Source: an uncultured Alphaproteobacteria bacterium (GTDB lineage Bacteria > Pseudomonadota > Alphaproteobacteria > Rhizobiales > Aestuariivirgaceae). From it: a stretch of DNA of 64,000 nucleotides. A model generated the notes under the pieces. That model had not been told where the DNA came from and ran no database searches. It worked only from the letters and a program-made list of their open reading frames with translations. The stretch lies in contig CAMFKI010000020.1 of the NCBI GenBank assembly GCA_945957365.1, positions 1 to 64,000 of the forward strand, in the 5' to 3' direction. This document shows positions 33,709 through 44,296 of this stretch, piece by piece (within the stretch, counting starts at the first letter, position 1; every line of letters begins with the position of its first letter). Both the position numbers and the translations under genes were made by a program.

Positions 33709-34049
33709 AGCGCCTCGCCGCTCTCCTCGTCCTGGTGGCCCTGGCGCCAGCCGCGCAGGCCACCGAGAGCCGCGGCACACGCATCGCCATGGCGGTGGCG
33801 CTCCTCGACGTCGTGCAGGAACATTGCGAAGGCCGCTACAGGGTGGACGAGCAGGTGAAGGCGACCCTGCTCAGGCACTTCCACGAATACGACATCGCCG
33901 GCCTCGCCTCGTTGCTGTCGCGGCCGCTGAACAGCTTCTACGAGGACTTCACCTACCAGGCGAAGCAGGGCCGCGACGCGTTCTGCCGCAACGCCCCCGC
34001 CGAGGCGCAGCGCACCGGCTATCCGGTGCTGGTGGCAGGGGGCGGCTGA
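33705..34049 (+). CDS. secreted small protein in the ycjX operon
   Basis: A 114-residue protein. A signal peptide (MKRLAALLVLVALAPAAQA) is followed by a helical domain with two cysteines (EHCEGR, AFCRNA) that may be bridged in the periplasm. AAGGAGGAATG gives a strong ribosome binding site. No known family. It lies between YcjF and the VWA gene with overlaps on both sides, suggesting that it works with them in the envelope. Confidence 0.65.
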   Translation: MKRLAALLVLVALAPAAQATESRGTRIAMAVALLDVVQEHCEGRYRVDEQVKATLLRHFHEYDIAGLASLLSRPLNSFYEDFTYQAKQGRDAFCRNAPAEAQRTGYPVLVAGGG

Positions 34050-35224
34050 TGTTCCTCACCTTCTTCACCGAACTCAAGGGTGCGGGCGTTCCCGTCTCGC
34101 TCAAGGAGTACCTCACCCTCATCGAGGCGCTGAACGCCGAACTCGCGCAATATTCGACCGAACAGTTCTACTATCTCGCGCGCGCCGCGCTGGTGAAGGA
34201 CGAGCGCAACCTCGATCGTTTCGACCGCGTCTTCGGCCATGTCTTCAGGGGGCTCGCAACACCCGCCGACGCGTTGCTCGCCGAAATTCCGGAAGAGTGG
34301 CTGAAGAAGCTCGCCGAGAAGCACCTGAGCGAGGAGGAGAAGAATCTGGTCAAGGCGCTGGGCGGCCTCGACAAGATTCTCGAAGAACTGAAGAAACGCC
34401 TTGCGGAGCAGAAGGCCCGTCACCAGGGCGGATCGAAATGGGTCGGCACCGCCGGCACCTCGCCCTTCGGCGCTCACGGCTACAATCCGGCAGGCGTCAG
34501 GATCGGCCAGGAGAAGAACCGCAACAACTCCGCGGTCAAGGTCTGGGACAGGCGCGAGTTCAAGGACCTCGACGACACGGTCGAACTGGGCACCCGCAAC
34601 ATCAAGGTGGCGCTCAGGCGGCTGCGCAGGTTCGCGCGCGAGGGGGCGGCCGAGGAACTCGACCTCCCCGACACCATCCGCTCCACCGCGCGCCAGGGCT
34701 GGCTCGACGTGAAGCTGGTCCCCGAACGCCGCAACACGGTGAAGGTTCTGATCTTCCTCGATGTCGGCGGCTCGATGGACCCCCATGTCCGCGTTTGCGA
34801 GGAACTGTTCTCCGCCGCCCGCGCCGAGTTCAAACATCTCGAATATTTCTACTTCCACAATTGCGTTTATGAAGGGGTGTGGAAGAACAACCGCCGGCGC
34901 AACGCCGAGCGCCTCGACACCTGGAAGCTGCTCCACACCTATCCGCACGACTACAAGGTGATCTTCGTCGGCGACGCGTCGATGAGCCCCTTCGAGCTCA
35001 CCCATGAGGGCGGCTCGGTCGAACACTGGAACGAGGAACCCGGGATCGCCTGGCTGCAGCGCATCGCCGCGACCTATCCGAAGGCGGTGTGGCTCAATCC
35101 CTCGCAGGAGAAATACTGGAGCTACTCGCCCTCGATCGGCCTCGTGGCACGCACCTTCGAGGGCCGCATGTTCCCGCTGACCCTCGCCGGCATCGACCGC
35201 GCCATGCGTGAATTGATGCGTTGA
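34049..35224 (+). CDS. VWA domain protein, CoxE-like
   Basis: A 391-residue protein. The N-terminal half is helical (FTELKGAGVPVSLKEYL, FDRVFGHVFRG), and the C-terminal 200 residues form a von Willebrand A/CoxE-type domain. The metal-site motif is D-V-G-G-S (FLDVGGSMDPH), not the usual D-x-S-x-S, with VIFVGDASM as the distal part. CoxE/YehP-like VWA proteins are partners of MoxR AAA+ ATPases; one is at 24309-25154. The start overlaps the upstream stop. It ends the ycjX operon. Confidence 0.85.
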   Translation: MFLTFFTELKGAGVPVSLKEYLTLIEALNAELAQYSTEQFYYLARAALVKDERNLDRFDRVFGHVFRGLATPADALLAEIPEEWLKKLAEKHLSEEEKNLVKALGGLDKILEELKKRLAEQKARHQGGSKWVGTAGTSPFGAHGYNPAGVRIGQEKNRNNSAVKVWDRREFKDLDDTVELGTRNIKVALRRLRRFAREGAAEELDLPDTIRSTARQGWLDVKLVPERRNTVKVLIFLDVGGSMDPHVRVCEELFSAARAEFKHLEYFYFHNCVYEGVWKNNRRRNAERLDTWKLLHTYPHDYKVIFVGDASMSPFELTHEGGSVEHWNEEPGIAWLQRIAATYPKAVWLNPSQEKYWSYSPSIGLVARTFEGRMFPLTLAGIDRAMRELMR

Positions 35225-35323
35225 TCCACCTGCCGTAGAGTCATCTCATCGCACCGGGCCGCGGCGACGGAAACGGCGCCACGCCCGCGTCTTGTCAGCA
35301 TCGGATCACAATGGAGTATCACG

Positions 35324-35962
35324 ATGCGCACGCGAACTAAGTTACTTCTCGCCGCCGGTGCGGCCACCATGCTGAGCCTCGGCGGTCTCGCCGGCCTTGC
35401 CCAGGCGGACATGCCGGGCGGCCCCGGCGGCAGCTGCGGCATGCGCCACGGCTTCGGCATGATGGGCCCGGGCATGATGGGCTGGGGCATGATGGGCCAA
35501 CAGATGATGGACCGCTATGACGCCAACAAGGATGGCAAGATCACCCAGGCCGAGATCGACCAGAACCGCCAGCAGTGGCTGAGCGAGTTCGACACCAACA
35601 AGGACGGCATGCTGTCGCTCGACGAATACAAGATGCTCTGGCTCAAGGAGCACAACGAGATGATGGTGCGCGAATTCCAGTTCTTCGACCGCGACGGCAA
35701 TGGCGAAGTGACGATCGAGGAATACAAGGGCCCGCTGGCCGATATCGTGGCCGACCGCGATCGGAACAATGACGGCTCGCTCGGCAAGGACGACCGGCCG
35801 ACCGGTGACGCAGCGGGCGAGCGTCCGCGATGGCGCCACCTCCACGGCATGATGGCTCCGGGCATGCGGGCCCACGCCATGGGCGGCGACGGCCCCTGCA
35901 TGGGCGGCGGCGGCCCGGGCCGCGACGACGGCGCGCCGGGCGATGACCCCGCCGCTCCCTGA
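35324..35962 (+). CDS. secreted EF-hand calcium-binding protein
   Basis: A 212-residue protein with a signal peptide (about residues 1-28, ending GLAQA). A Met/Gly-rich stretch (MGPGMMGWGMMGQQMMD) may bind metals such as copper. Four EF-hand loops follow (DANKDGKITQAE, DTNKDGMLSLDE, DRDGNGEVTIEE, DRNNDGSLGKDD), and the tail is again glycine/methionine-rich. A calcium-buffering or sensing role in the periplasm is likely. A terminator follows. Confidence 0.85.
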   Translation: MRTRTKLLLAAGAATMLSLGGLAGLAQADMPGGPGGSCGMRHGFGMMGPGMMGWGMMGQQMMDRYDANKDGKITQAEIDQNRQQWLSEFDTNKDGMLSLDEYKMLWLKEHNEMMVREFQFFDRDGNGEVTIEEYKGPLADIVADRDRNNDGSLGKDDRPTGDAAGERPRWRHLHGMMAPGMRAHAMGGDGPCMGGGGPGRDDGAPGDDPAAP

Positions 35963-35972
35963 TGCCAAGTCC

Positions 35973-36009
35973 GACCCGGAGCCCTGTGCGCTCCGGGTCT
36001 TTCCTTTTG
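35973..36009 (+). terminator. rho-independent terminator of the EF-hand gene
   Basis: A perfect 10-bp stem GACCCGGAGC/GCTCCGGGTC with a seven-base loop is followed by TTTCCTTTT. It lies 11 bases after the EF-hand gene stop and separates it from the transporter pair. Confidence 0.85.
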
Positions 36010-36034
36010 CCGCCTTTCCCGCCATCAAGGGGGC

Positions 36035-36493
36035 ATGAACCAGCTTGACGGAACCAATCTCGTAACCGCCTTCACGCCGCTCTCCGGCCTGTCCGGCGGC
36101 ATCCTGATCGGCCTCTCGGCCGTGCTGCTGATGGGGGCGCTCGGCCGCGTGGCAGGCATCACCGGCATTTTCGCGCCGCTGCTTGGCCGCTGGCGGCCCG
36201 ACAATGCCTGGCGCGCCCTGTTCCTCATCGGCATGCTGGCGGGCGCCATCCTCACCGCGCTGCTCGGCGGCTTCGATTCGGACAGCATGGCCTTTCCCGG
36301 CAATCCGCTGACCACCGTCGTGGGTGGGTTCCTCGTCGGCATCGGCACGGTGCTGGGCGGAGGCTGTACCTCGGGCCACGGCATCTGCGGCATCGCCAGG
36401 CTGTCGGTGCGCAGCATGGTCTCGACAGCGGTATTCATGTTCTTCGCGGTGGCCACCGTCTTCATGCTGCGCCACGTGATCGGAGCCTCATGA
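36035..36493 (+). CDS. YeeE/YedE half-transporter, first subunit
   Basis: A 152-residue membrane protein with about four transmembrane helices and the family signature GGGCTSGHGICG carrying two conserved cysteines. YeeE/YedE proteins carry thiosulfate or related reduced sulfur compounds, the cysteines relaying the substrate. The full-length fold is split in two here, as in the PmpA/PmpB-type pair. Its stop overlaps the start of the second half. Confidence 0.85.
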   Translation: MNQLDGTNLVTAFTPLSGLSGGILIGLSAVLLMGALGRVAGITGIFAPLLGRWRPDNAWRALFLIGMLAGAILTALLGGFDSDSMAFPGNPLTTVVGGFLVGIGTVLGGGCTSGHGICGIARLSVRSMVSTAVFMFFAVATVFMLRHVIGAS

Positions 36494-36927
36494 TGGACAA
36501 GCTCACAGCCCTCTTTGCCGGCCTGCTCTTCGGCGCCGGCCTCACGCTTTCCGGCATGGTGAACCCCATGAAGGTGCAGAACTTCATGGACATCTTCGGC
36601 CGCTGGGATCCCACCCTGCTCTTCGTCATGGCGGCCGCACTCGCCGTTACTTATGCGGGTTATCAGATGGTTCTGAAGGCGCCTCGACCGCGCTTCGCGC
36701 TCGCCTTCATCATCCCCTCGCTGCAGGGGATCGACGAACGGCTGATCGGCGGTGCCGTGGTCTTCGGCCTCGGCTGGGGCCTCACCGGCTTCTGCCCGGG
36801 TCCGGCCATCGCCTCGCTGGTCTTCGGCTACTGGCCGTCGGTGTGGTTCGTCATCGCCATGGCGGCGGGCATGGCGATCGCCCGCCATCTCTTTCTGGGT
36901 ACGGACGAGTCGCCTTCCGACGGCTGA
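36490..36927 (+). CDS. YeeE/YedE half-transporter, second subunit
   Basis: A 145-residue membrane protein with about four helices, a GLTLSGMVNP motif and the GFCPGPA cysteine motif that complements the first half. The pair would form one pseudosymmetric channel-like transporter for a sulfur species. The start overlaps the upstream stop (ATGATG), so the two are made together in equal amounts. Confidence 0.85.
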   Translation: MMDKLTALFAGLLFGAGLTLSGMVNPMKVQNFMDIFGRWDPTLLFVMAAALAVTYAGYQMVLKAPRPRFALAFIIPSLQGIDERLIGGAVVFGLGWGLTGFCPGPAIASLVFGYWPSVWFVIAMAAGMAIARHLFLGTDESPSDG

Positions 36928-36931
36928 ACCG

Positions 36932-38017
36932 TCACAGGCGGCCGTACTGCTTCATCAGGGCCAGCAGCTGATCGGCCGGCAGCGCCACGGCGGTGTTGCC
37001 GTCGCGGCCCGTCATGGTATCGGCCATCAGCATGGCGTCGATCACCGCTTCCTCGGTCGCCTCCACCGTGGCCATGAACAGCGCGTCGATGTCGCCATTG
37101 CGGAGCGTGGCCATCTGCGTCAGCCCGCCGCGCTGCGAGAATGCCGCCGCGTTGGCCGTCGAGAAGGCGAGGAAAATGTCGCCCGAGGAATTGTTGCCCA
37201 CCGTGCCGGTGCGGGCAAGCCCCAACGGAACGCGGCGCGCGAGGCGCTTCAGCTGGTGCGCCATCAGCGGCGCGTCGGTGGCGAGGATGGCGATCACCGA
37301 GCCCTGTTCCTTGCCGCGCAGCTTGCCCTCGCGCAGATGGCGGCCAACCGGCACGCCCAGCACCGTGAAATCCTCCCGCCGCCCGAAGTTCGACTGCACG
37401 AAGACGCCGAGCGTGTAACGCTCGCCCGCGATCTCGACGAGGCGCGAGGCGGAGCCGTTGCCTGCCTTGAAGTCGTAGGTCAGCATGCCGGTTCCGCCGC
37501 CGACGCTGCCCATGGCCACGGGCCCCGAACGCGCCGAGTCGAGCGCCTCCAGCGTGTGCTCCGCGGTGACGTGGAATCCGTTGATGTCGTTCAGGTCGCC
37601 GTCATAGGTTTCGGCGGCGACCGGCAGGCCCCAGTCCTGGCCGGTGCCCACGCCATGCCCGACGAGCCAGCGGATGGTCGCGTCGCGCGTCACCCCGCAG
37701 GAGTGGGTGTTGGTGATGGTGATCGGCGTCTGCAACTCGCCCGCCTCCTCGATCCAGACGACGCCCGTCATCTCGCCATTGCCGTTAAGGGAATAATATC
37801 CGGCGGCGCAGGGCACCTCGACCCCGGCCCTGCCCCGCGGCAGGATCGCCGTGACGCCGGTGCGCACCGGGCCTTGGCCGATTTTCAGGGGACCCTCGCC
37901 CGAAATCAGCGTCACCTGCCCCACCTCGACGCCGGCCACGTCGGTGATGGCGTTCCACCGGCCCGGCGTTCCGGGAAACGGCAGGCCCAGGTCGCGGCCC
38001 CGCCTGCGCTCGTTCAT
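36932..38017 (-). CDS. P1-family peptidase (DmpA / L-aminopeptidase D-esterase)
   Basis: A 361-residue enzyme of the Ntn-like P1 family. The GNNSSGD motif at 274-280 contains the serine that becomes the N-terminal nucleophile after self-cleavage (predicted just before Ser277), with GSVGGGTGML forming the other side of the active site. Members remove N-terminal residues from peptides, some accepting D- or beta-amino acids. It has no signal peptide. It is convergent with the transporter pair, only four bases away. Confidence 0.85.
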   Translation of the reverse strand: MNERRRGRDLGLPFPGTPGRWNAITDVAGVEVGQVTLISGEGPLKIGQGPVRTGVTAILPRGRAGVEVPCAAGYYSLNGNGEMTGVVWIEEAGELQTPITITNTHSCGVTRDATIRWLVGHGVGTGQDWGLPVAAETYDGDLNDINGFHVTAEHTLEALDSARSGPVAMGSVGGGTGMLTYDFKAGNGSASRLVEIAGERYTLGVFVQSNFGRREDFTVLGVPVGRHLREGKLRGKEQGSVIAILATDAPLMAHQLKRLARRVPLGLARTGTVGNNSSGDIFLAFSTANAAAFSQRGGLTQMATLRNGDIDALFMATVEATEEAVIDAMLMADTMTGRDGNTAVALPADQLLALMKQYGRL

Positions 38018-38118
38018 CGCCTCACCTCCAAACCGTCAAATTCCCGTCAAGCCTAGCAAATCTGCTTGCCGCGTCGAGGCCCAACCCGTTAACTCGACGG
38101 CCATCGCAGGAGACTGAT

Positions 38119-39216
38119 TTGTCCGGACCGAAACACGCCCACAATCCGTGGTGGACCCTGGCGCTCCCGCTGCTCGCCGCAGCGCTGGTCATCGCCTATT
38201 TCGCCGGACTGGTGCCGAAGGAGCAGCCGCTGGTCTTCGTGGTCGAGGCGCTCATCCTGCTGGGCGCCGTGTTCTCCGCCGTGCACCACGCCGAAGTCGT
38301 CGGCAACCGGGTTGGCGAGCCCTTCGGTTCGATCATCCTCGCGGTCTCGGTCACCATCATCGAGGTGGGCCTCATCGTGGCGCTGATGCTGGCGGCGGAC
38401 GACGGCGGCCCCACCATCGCGCGCGACACGGTCTATTCCGCCGTCATGCTGGTGCTCACCGGATTGATCGGCCTGTGCCTCGTGATGGGCGGCCACAAGC
38501 ATCACGAGCAGACCATCAAGGTCACCGGAACATCGTCCTACCTCGCCGTGCTCGGCACACTCACCGTGACGGCGCTGATCCTGCCCAACTTCACCACGTC
38601 CACTTCGGGCCCGACCTACAGCCCGGTGCAGCTCACCGCCGTCGCGCTGGTGTCGATCATGCTCTACGGCGCCTTCATGTTCGTGCAGACGGTGCGCCAC
38701 CGCGACTACTTCCTCGCCGCGGTCGACGACACCGACCTCGAGCATTACGAGCACCCGACCAGCCGGCAGGCCGGCATCAGCCTGGCTTTCCTCCTCGTCT
38801 CGCTGGCGGGCGTCGTCCTCGTGGCCAAGATGCTGGCCCCCGCGCTCGACGATCTGATCGATCTCGCGGGGCTCCCGCCCTCCTTCACCGGCGTGGTGAT
38901 CGCCGCCCTCGTGCTGGCGCCCGAAAGCATCGCCGCGGTGCGCGCCTCGCTCGCCAACCGGCCGCAGACCGCCATCAACCTCGCGCTCGGCTCGGCCCTC
39001 GCCTCGATCGCGCTGACCATTCCGATCATCACGCTGCTCGGCGCCTTCGACAACGTGGACCTCGCACTCGGCGTGCCGCCCGCCAAGATTGTGCTGCTGT
39101 CGCTCGCGCTCTTCGTCAGCGCCATCACGCTGCTGCCGGGCCGGACAACCGTCCTGCAGGGCTTCGTGCATCTCGGCCTGTTCATCATGTTCGTGGTGGT
39201 GGCGGCGGTTCCATAG
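38119..39216 (+). CDS. chaA: calcium/proton antiporter, ChaA/CAX type
   Basis: A 365-residue protein with about 11 transmembrane helices. The two alpha-repeats of cation exchangers are present: GEPFGSIILAVSVTIIEV with its key Glu, and VVIAALVLAPESIAAVRAS. A histidine-rich loop (GGHKHHEQ) and an acidic loop (AAVDDTDLEHYEH) separate the helices. It exports calcium or sodium in exchange for protons. The next gene downstream, another cation antiporter, lies 68 bp away. Confidence 0.88.
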   Translation: MSGPKHAHNPWWTLALPLLAAALVIAYFAGLVPKEQPLVFVVEALILLGAVFSAVHHAEVVGNRVGEPFGSIILAVSVTIIEVGLIVALMLAADDGGPTIARDTVYSAVMLVLTGLIGLCLVMGGHKHHEQTIKVTGTSSYLAVLGTLTVTALILPNFTTSTSGPTYSPVQLTAVALVSIMLYGAFMFVQTVRHRDYFLAAVDDTDLEHYEHPTSRQAGISLAFLLVSLAGVVLVAKMLAPALDDLIDLAGLPPSFTGVVIAALVLAPESIAAVRASLANRPQTAINLALGSALASIALTIPIITLLGAFDNVDLALGVPPAKIVLLSLALFVSAITLLPGRTTVLQGFVHLGLFIMFVVVAAVP

Positions 39217-39283
39217 GGCAGTTTGAGCTTCCCATGGCGGCCACCCTGCCCCACATTGACGTGGGGGCGGGGAGCGAGGCCGG

Positions 39284-41077
39284 ATGCCGTCTGAGACAGC
39301 GTATTACTACAGGGAATTCCTGATCGTTCTCGGCGTGGCGGGCCTCGCCGTGCCGCTGTTCCTGCGGCTCGGCGTCAATGCCGTGCTGGCCTTCCTCATC
39401 ATGGGCGTGCTGCTCAGCCCCGACATCCTCGGCAACCTGTCGCACTACGTGCCGGTGCTCTCGACGCTTGGCATTTCGGATCCGGAAAGCCTTTCGCACA
39501 TCGCCGATCTCGGCGTCGTCTTCCTGCTCTTCCTCATCGGGCTCGAACTCTCCTTCGAGCGGCTGAACACCATGCGCCGGCTGGTCTTCGGTCTCGGCGG
39601 ACTGCAGGTGGTGCTGAGCCTCGCGGCCGTCGCCCTTGCCGCCCTGCTGATGGGCCTCGACATGCGCACCGCGCTGGTGGCGGGTGCGGCGCTGTCGCTC
39701 TCCTCCACCGCCATCGTGGTGCAGCTGCTTTCGGACGCGAAGCGGCTCGGCTCGCAGACGGGGCGATTGAGCTTCGCCATCCTGCTGATGCAGGATCTCG
39801 CGGTCATCCCCTTCCTGCTGCTGCTGCCCATCCTCGGCCAGCGCAGCGAAGGCAACGTGGCGGTGAGCGTGCTGCTGGCGCTGTTGCAGGCACTCGCCGC
39901 CGTCGCCGTGATCATCGGCGTCGGGCGCTACCTTTTGCGCCCGCTGCTCAGGCTCGTCGCGCGCACCGGCAGCTCGGACCTGTTCATGGCGGCGACCCTC
40001 CTGATCGCGGTGGGGGCCGCCGCCGCGGCGAGTCTTGCCGGCATATCGATGACGCTCGGCGCCTTCATCGCCGGGCTGATGCTGGCCGAGACCGAATACC
40101 GCCGCGCCATCGAAGCGGTGATCGAGCCGTTCAAAGGCCTGCTGCTCGGCACCTTCTTTCTCGTCATCGGCCTGAGGCTCGACCTCGCGACATTGTTCGC
40201 GGCGCCGCTCTACACGCTCGGCATGGCAGTGGGCCTGATCGTGATCAAGAGCGCCATCGTCTATGTCCTCGCCCGGCTGTTCCGGGTCAACCGCGGGGCG
40301 TCGCTCGAATCCGCCATGCTGCTTGGCCCCTGCGGCGAATTCGGTTTCGTCATCGCCGGAACGGCCTTGGCCTATGGCCTGATCGGCGATCCCACCAGCC
40401 GCAACATCATGCTGCTCGTGACGCTCACGATGATTGCCCTGCCCCTCCTCGCCCGGATCGGCGCCAACCTCACCCGATCGCTGCGCCAGCGGGCCGCAGC
40501 GGCCGGCGTGCAGACGGTGCTGCCGGAGGACAGCGAACAGCGCGTCATCATCGCGGGTTTCGGCCGTGTCGGCCACCTGGTCGCCTCGATGCTGGACGAG
40601 CACAAGATCGCCTATCTCGCCGTCGACACCGATGCCGACCTCGTGTCGCGCGAGGCAAAGGCGGGCAGCAAGGTCTATTACGGCGACGCCGCCAATGCCG
40701 AGTTCCTCAGGCGCTGCGGCCTGGCGGAAGCGCGCGCCCTCGCGGTCACCATGGACAATCCGGTGCGCGTCGACGAGGTGGTGCGGGTGGCGCGCCTGCT
40801 ACGGGGCGACCTCAAGATCATCGCCAGGGCGCGCGACGAGCGCCACGCGCAGCGCCTCTATGCGGCAGGCGTCACCGAGGCCGTTCCGGAGACGATCGAA
40901 TCGAGCCTGCAGCTCGGCGAGGCGCTGCTGGTCGAGACCGGGGTTCCCATGGGCCTTGCCATCGCCTCGGTGCATGAGCGCCGCGACGGCTTCCGCAAGC
41001 TCCTGGGCCGGCCCAACCGGCGCGAGGAAGTGGCCCTGGCGAAGAAGCGGCTGCGGCGGGAAAAGTCGGCGAAGTGA
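39284..41077 (+). CDS. Kef-type cation:proton antiporter with RCK domain
   Basis: A 597-residue CPA2 antiporter: about 12 transmembrane helices (residues 1-385, with the LLMQDLAVIPFLLLLP helix) followed by an RCK_N domain with the dinucleotide motif GFGRVGHLVASML. KefB/KefC-like proteins export potassium in exchange for protons. The RCK domain binds NAD(H) or glutathione-type ligands. It follows ChaA, giving a local cluster for cation and pH homeostasis. The gene ends one base before the opposing HerA-like gene. Confidence 0.87.
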   Translation: MPSETAYYYREFLIVLGVAGLAVPLFLRLGVNAVLAFLIMGVLLSPDILGNLSHYVPVLSTLGISDPESLSHIADLGVVFLLFLIGLELSFERLNTMRRLVFGLGGLQVVLSLAAVALAALLMGLDMRTALVAGAALSLSSTAIVVQLLSDAKRLGSQTGRLSFAILLMQDLAVIPFLLLLPILGQRSEGNVAVSVLLALLQALAAVAVIIGVGRYLLRPLLRLVARTGSSDLFMAATLLIAVGAAAAASLAGISMTLGAFIAGLMLAETEYRRAIEAVIEPFKGLLLGTFFLVIGLRLDLATLFAAPLYTLGMAVGLIVIKSAIVYVLARLFRVNRGASLESAMLLGPCGEFGFVIAGTALAYGLIGDPTSRNIMLLVTLTMIALPLLARIGANLTRSLRQRAAAAGVQTVLPEDSEQRVIIAGFGRVGHLVASMLDEHKIAYLAVDTDADLVSREAKAGSKVYYGDAANAEFLRRCGLAEARALAVTMDNPVRVDEVVRVARLLRGDLKIIARARDERHAQRLYAAGVTEAVPETIESSLQLGEALLVETGVPMGLAIASVHERRDGFRKLLGRPNRREEVALAKKRLRREKSAK

Positions 41078-41078
41078 C

Positions 41079-42677
41079 CTAGTCGTCGTGGCGCTGGTTA
41101 CGCCAGCGGGTGATGATCTGGTCGACGATCTTTGGGTCGTCCTCCGGCTTGTTCCATGCCGCGGTGAACAGCGGATCGTTGGAACTCGGCCGGCGCTCCT
41201 CCGCGAGGAAGTCGATGGCGACGCGCACCGGCATCGGGACGGCTTCGCCGAACACGATGCATTCGCGGTTGCGCAGCGAGGATACCCCGCTCACCACGCC
41301 ATGCGCCCAGTCGGGAACCGCGCTCTTGATGAAGTCCTGGTCGCGCTCCGTCGTGAGCCTCAGCACGATCAGCGTGCCGCATTGCGACAGGACGGATTCC
41401 GAGAGATCGGACGGACGCTGCGAGATCAGCCCCAGCGAAATGCCGTGCTTGCGGCCCTCCTTGGCGATGCGCTCGAAATTGCGCTGGGCGGCGGAGTGAA
41501 CGTTGCTGTTCTCGCGCGGCAGGTAGCGCTGGGCCTCCTCGCAGACCAGCAGGATCGGGATGCGCTCTTCCGGCCGCGACCAGATCGAATAGTCGAACAC
41601 GATGCGCGAGATCATCGACACCACGACGTTGACGATCTCGGACGGCATGCCCGACACGTCGACAATGGTCAGCGGCTTCGCCTGCGTCGGAATGCGCAGC
41701 AGCGTGGTGAGAAGCTCGTTCATCGAGTCGGCGACGAGGCTGTTGCCGAACATGAAAGCAAAGCGCGGATCGCGCCACACCTCCTCCATCTTCAGCTTGA
41801 GGCGGACATAGCGCGACGCATCGGCCGATTTTTCCAGCCGGCCCGCTTCGAGCTCCAGCTCCTCGAGCAGGTCGGCGATGAAATAGGGCACCGGGCTGTC
41901 GGCGGTCACCCGCTCGATCTCGATGTTGAGGAAGTTCTTCTGGCGCACGTGCAGCAGGCACTTGCCGAGAATGTCGCGGTCGCGCTCGCGCGAGGCGCCG
42001 TCGCTGGTGAGGAAGGCTTCCGCATGTTCCTCGAAGTTCATCAGCCAATACGGCAGCTTCAGCGTGTCGACGTTGAGCAGGATGCTGTTGTTGCGGAAGG
42101 CGCTGGCATATTCCCCGTGCGGATCGATCAGCACCACATGGCCGTTGGGCGCCGCCCCCAGAACCTTGTGCAGCAGGGCCGCCACCGAGGTGGACTTGCC
42201 GACGCCGGTCGAGCCCAGCACGGCGAAATGCTTGCCGAGCAGGGCATCGAGATTGAGTTCGGCCTTGAGGTCGTCGGTCGGATGAATGACACCCAGCGAG
42301 ATCGTCGTGACGCCGTCCGGCCGGAAGATCTTCGACCAGTCCTCGATCGAAGTGGCGAACACCTTGTCGCCCGGAAACGGATAGTGCGACACGCCGCGCT
42401 TGAACTCGACGAGGCTGCCGTCAGCACTTTCCACGCCCTCGCCGATGAAGCCGATCTCGACTTCGACTCCTTCGACGCCGGAGCGCGATGGATACATGTG
42501 ATCGATGGAGGCGAGCACGCTGACGTCGCCGACCGCGATCTTGACCAGCGCGCCGACCTTCGCCCTCTGCGAACTCGCTCCGCCATCGTCCCGCCGCGTG
42601 ATGGCGTCGTTCAGCCGCATCGTCGCGGTGGTTCCCGCCACGGCGACGATTGCCCCCAGCAATAGTTCAGTTCCCAC
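41079..42677 (-). CDS. HerA/DUF87-type ATPase
   Basis: A 532-residue ATPase of the HerA-FtsK group. An N-terminal hydrophobic stretch (ELLLGAIVAVAG) and a beta-barrel HAS-like domain precede the P-loop GSTGVGKST near residue 176. Walker B is ILLVCEEAQRYLP, followed by an arginine-finger region (SQRPSDLSES). HerA usually pairs with the NurA nuclease in DNA end resection or in defence systems. No NurA or defence gene is nearby, so this is probably the widespread stand-alone bacterial form of unknown role. Confidence 0.8.
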   Translation of the reverse strand: MGTELLLGAIVAVAGTTATMRLNDAITRRDDGGASSQRAKVGALVKIAVGDVSVLASIDHMYPSRSGVEGVEVEIGFIGEGVESADGSLVEFKRGVSHYPFPGDKVFATSIEDWSKIFRPDGVTTISLGVIHPTDDLKAELNLDALLGKHFAVLGSTGVGKSTSVAALLHKVLGAAPNGHVVLIDPHGEYASAFRNNSILLNVDTLKLPYWLMNFEEHAEAFLTSDGASRERDRDILGKCLLHVRQKNFLNIEIERVTADSPVPYFIADLLEELELEAGRLEKSADASRYVRLKLKMEEVWRDPRFAFMFGNSLVADSMNELLTTLLRIPTQAKPLTIVDVSGMPSEIVNVVVSMISRIVFDYSIWSRPEERIPILLVCEEAQRYLPRENSNVHSAAQRNFERIAKEGRKHGISLGLISQRPSDLSESVLSQCGTLIVLRLTTERDQDFIKSAVPDWAHGVVSGVSSLRNRECIVFGEAVPMPVRVAIDFLAEERRPSSNDPLFTAAWNKPEDDPKIVDQIITRWRNQRHDD

Positions 42678-42849
42678 CGTTACCTGCCGTCATCTCGCGT
42701 GAAGAAATCGTAGTGCCCCGCGATCAGGCTCACACGGCTGGAGTCAGGAAACAAGCGCCGCGCACCAATGTGGTTAGCGCGCGGCGGCAGCAGTCGGCGG
42801 GCAGCCGCATAGGGCAACCCTCGCGATCAGGCGCGGCAGAATCGGAAGA

Positions 42850-44218
<1,369 letters not shown>

Positions 44219-44296
44219 GAGGGATCCACAGAAACGCGTTCGATTTGTCGGGCGGGTTTCTAGGGGATCACCCGGCGAAACACAACTGCGCCGGTT

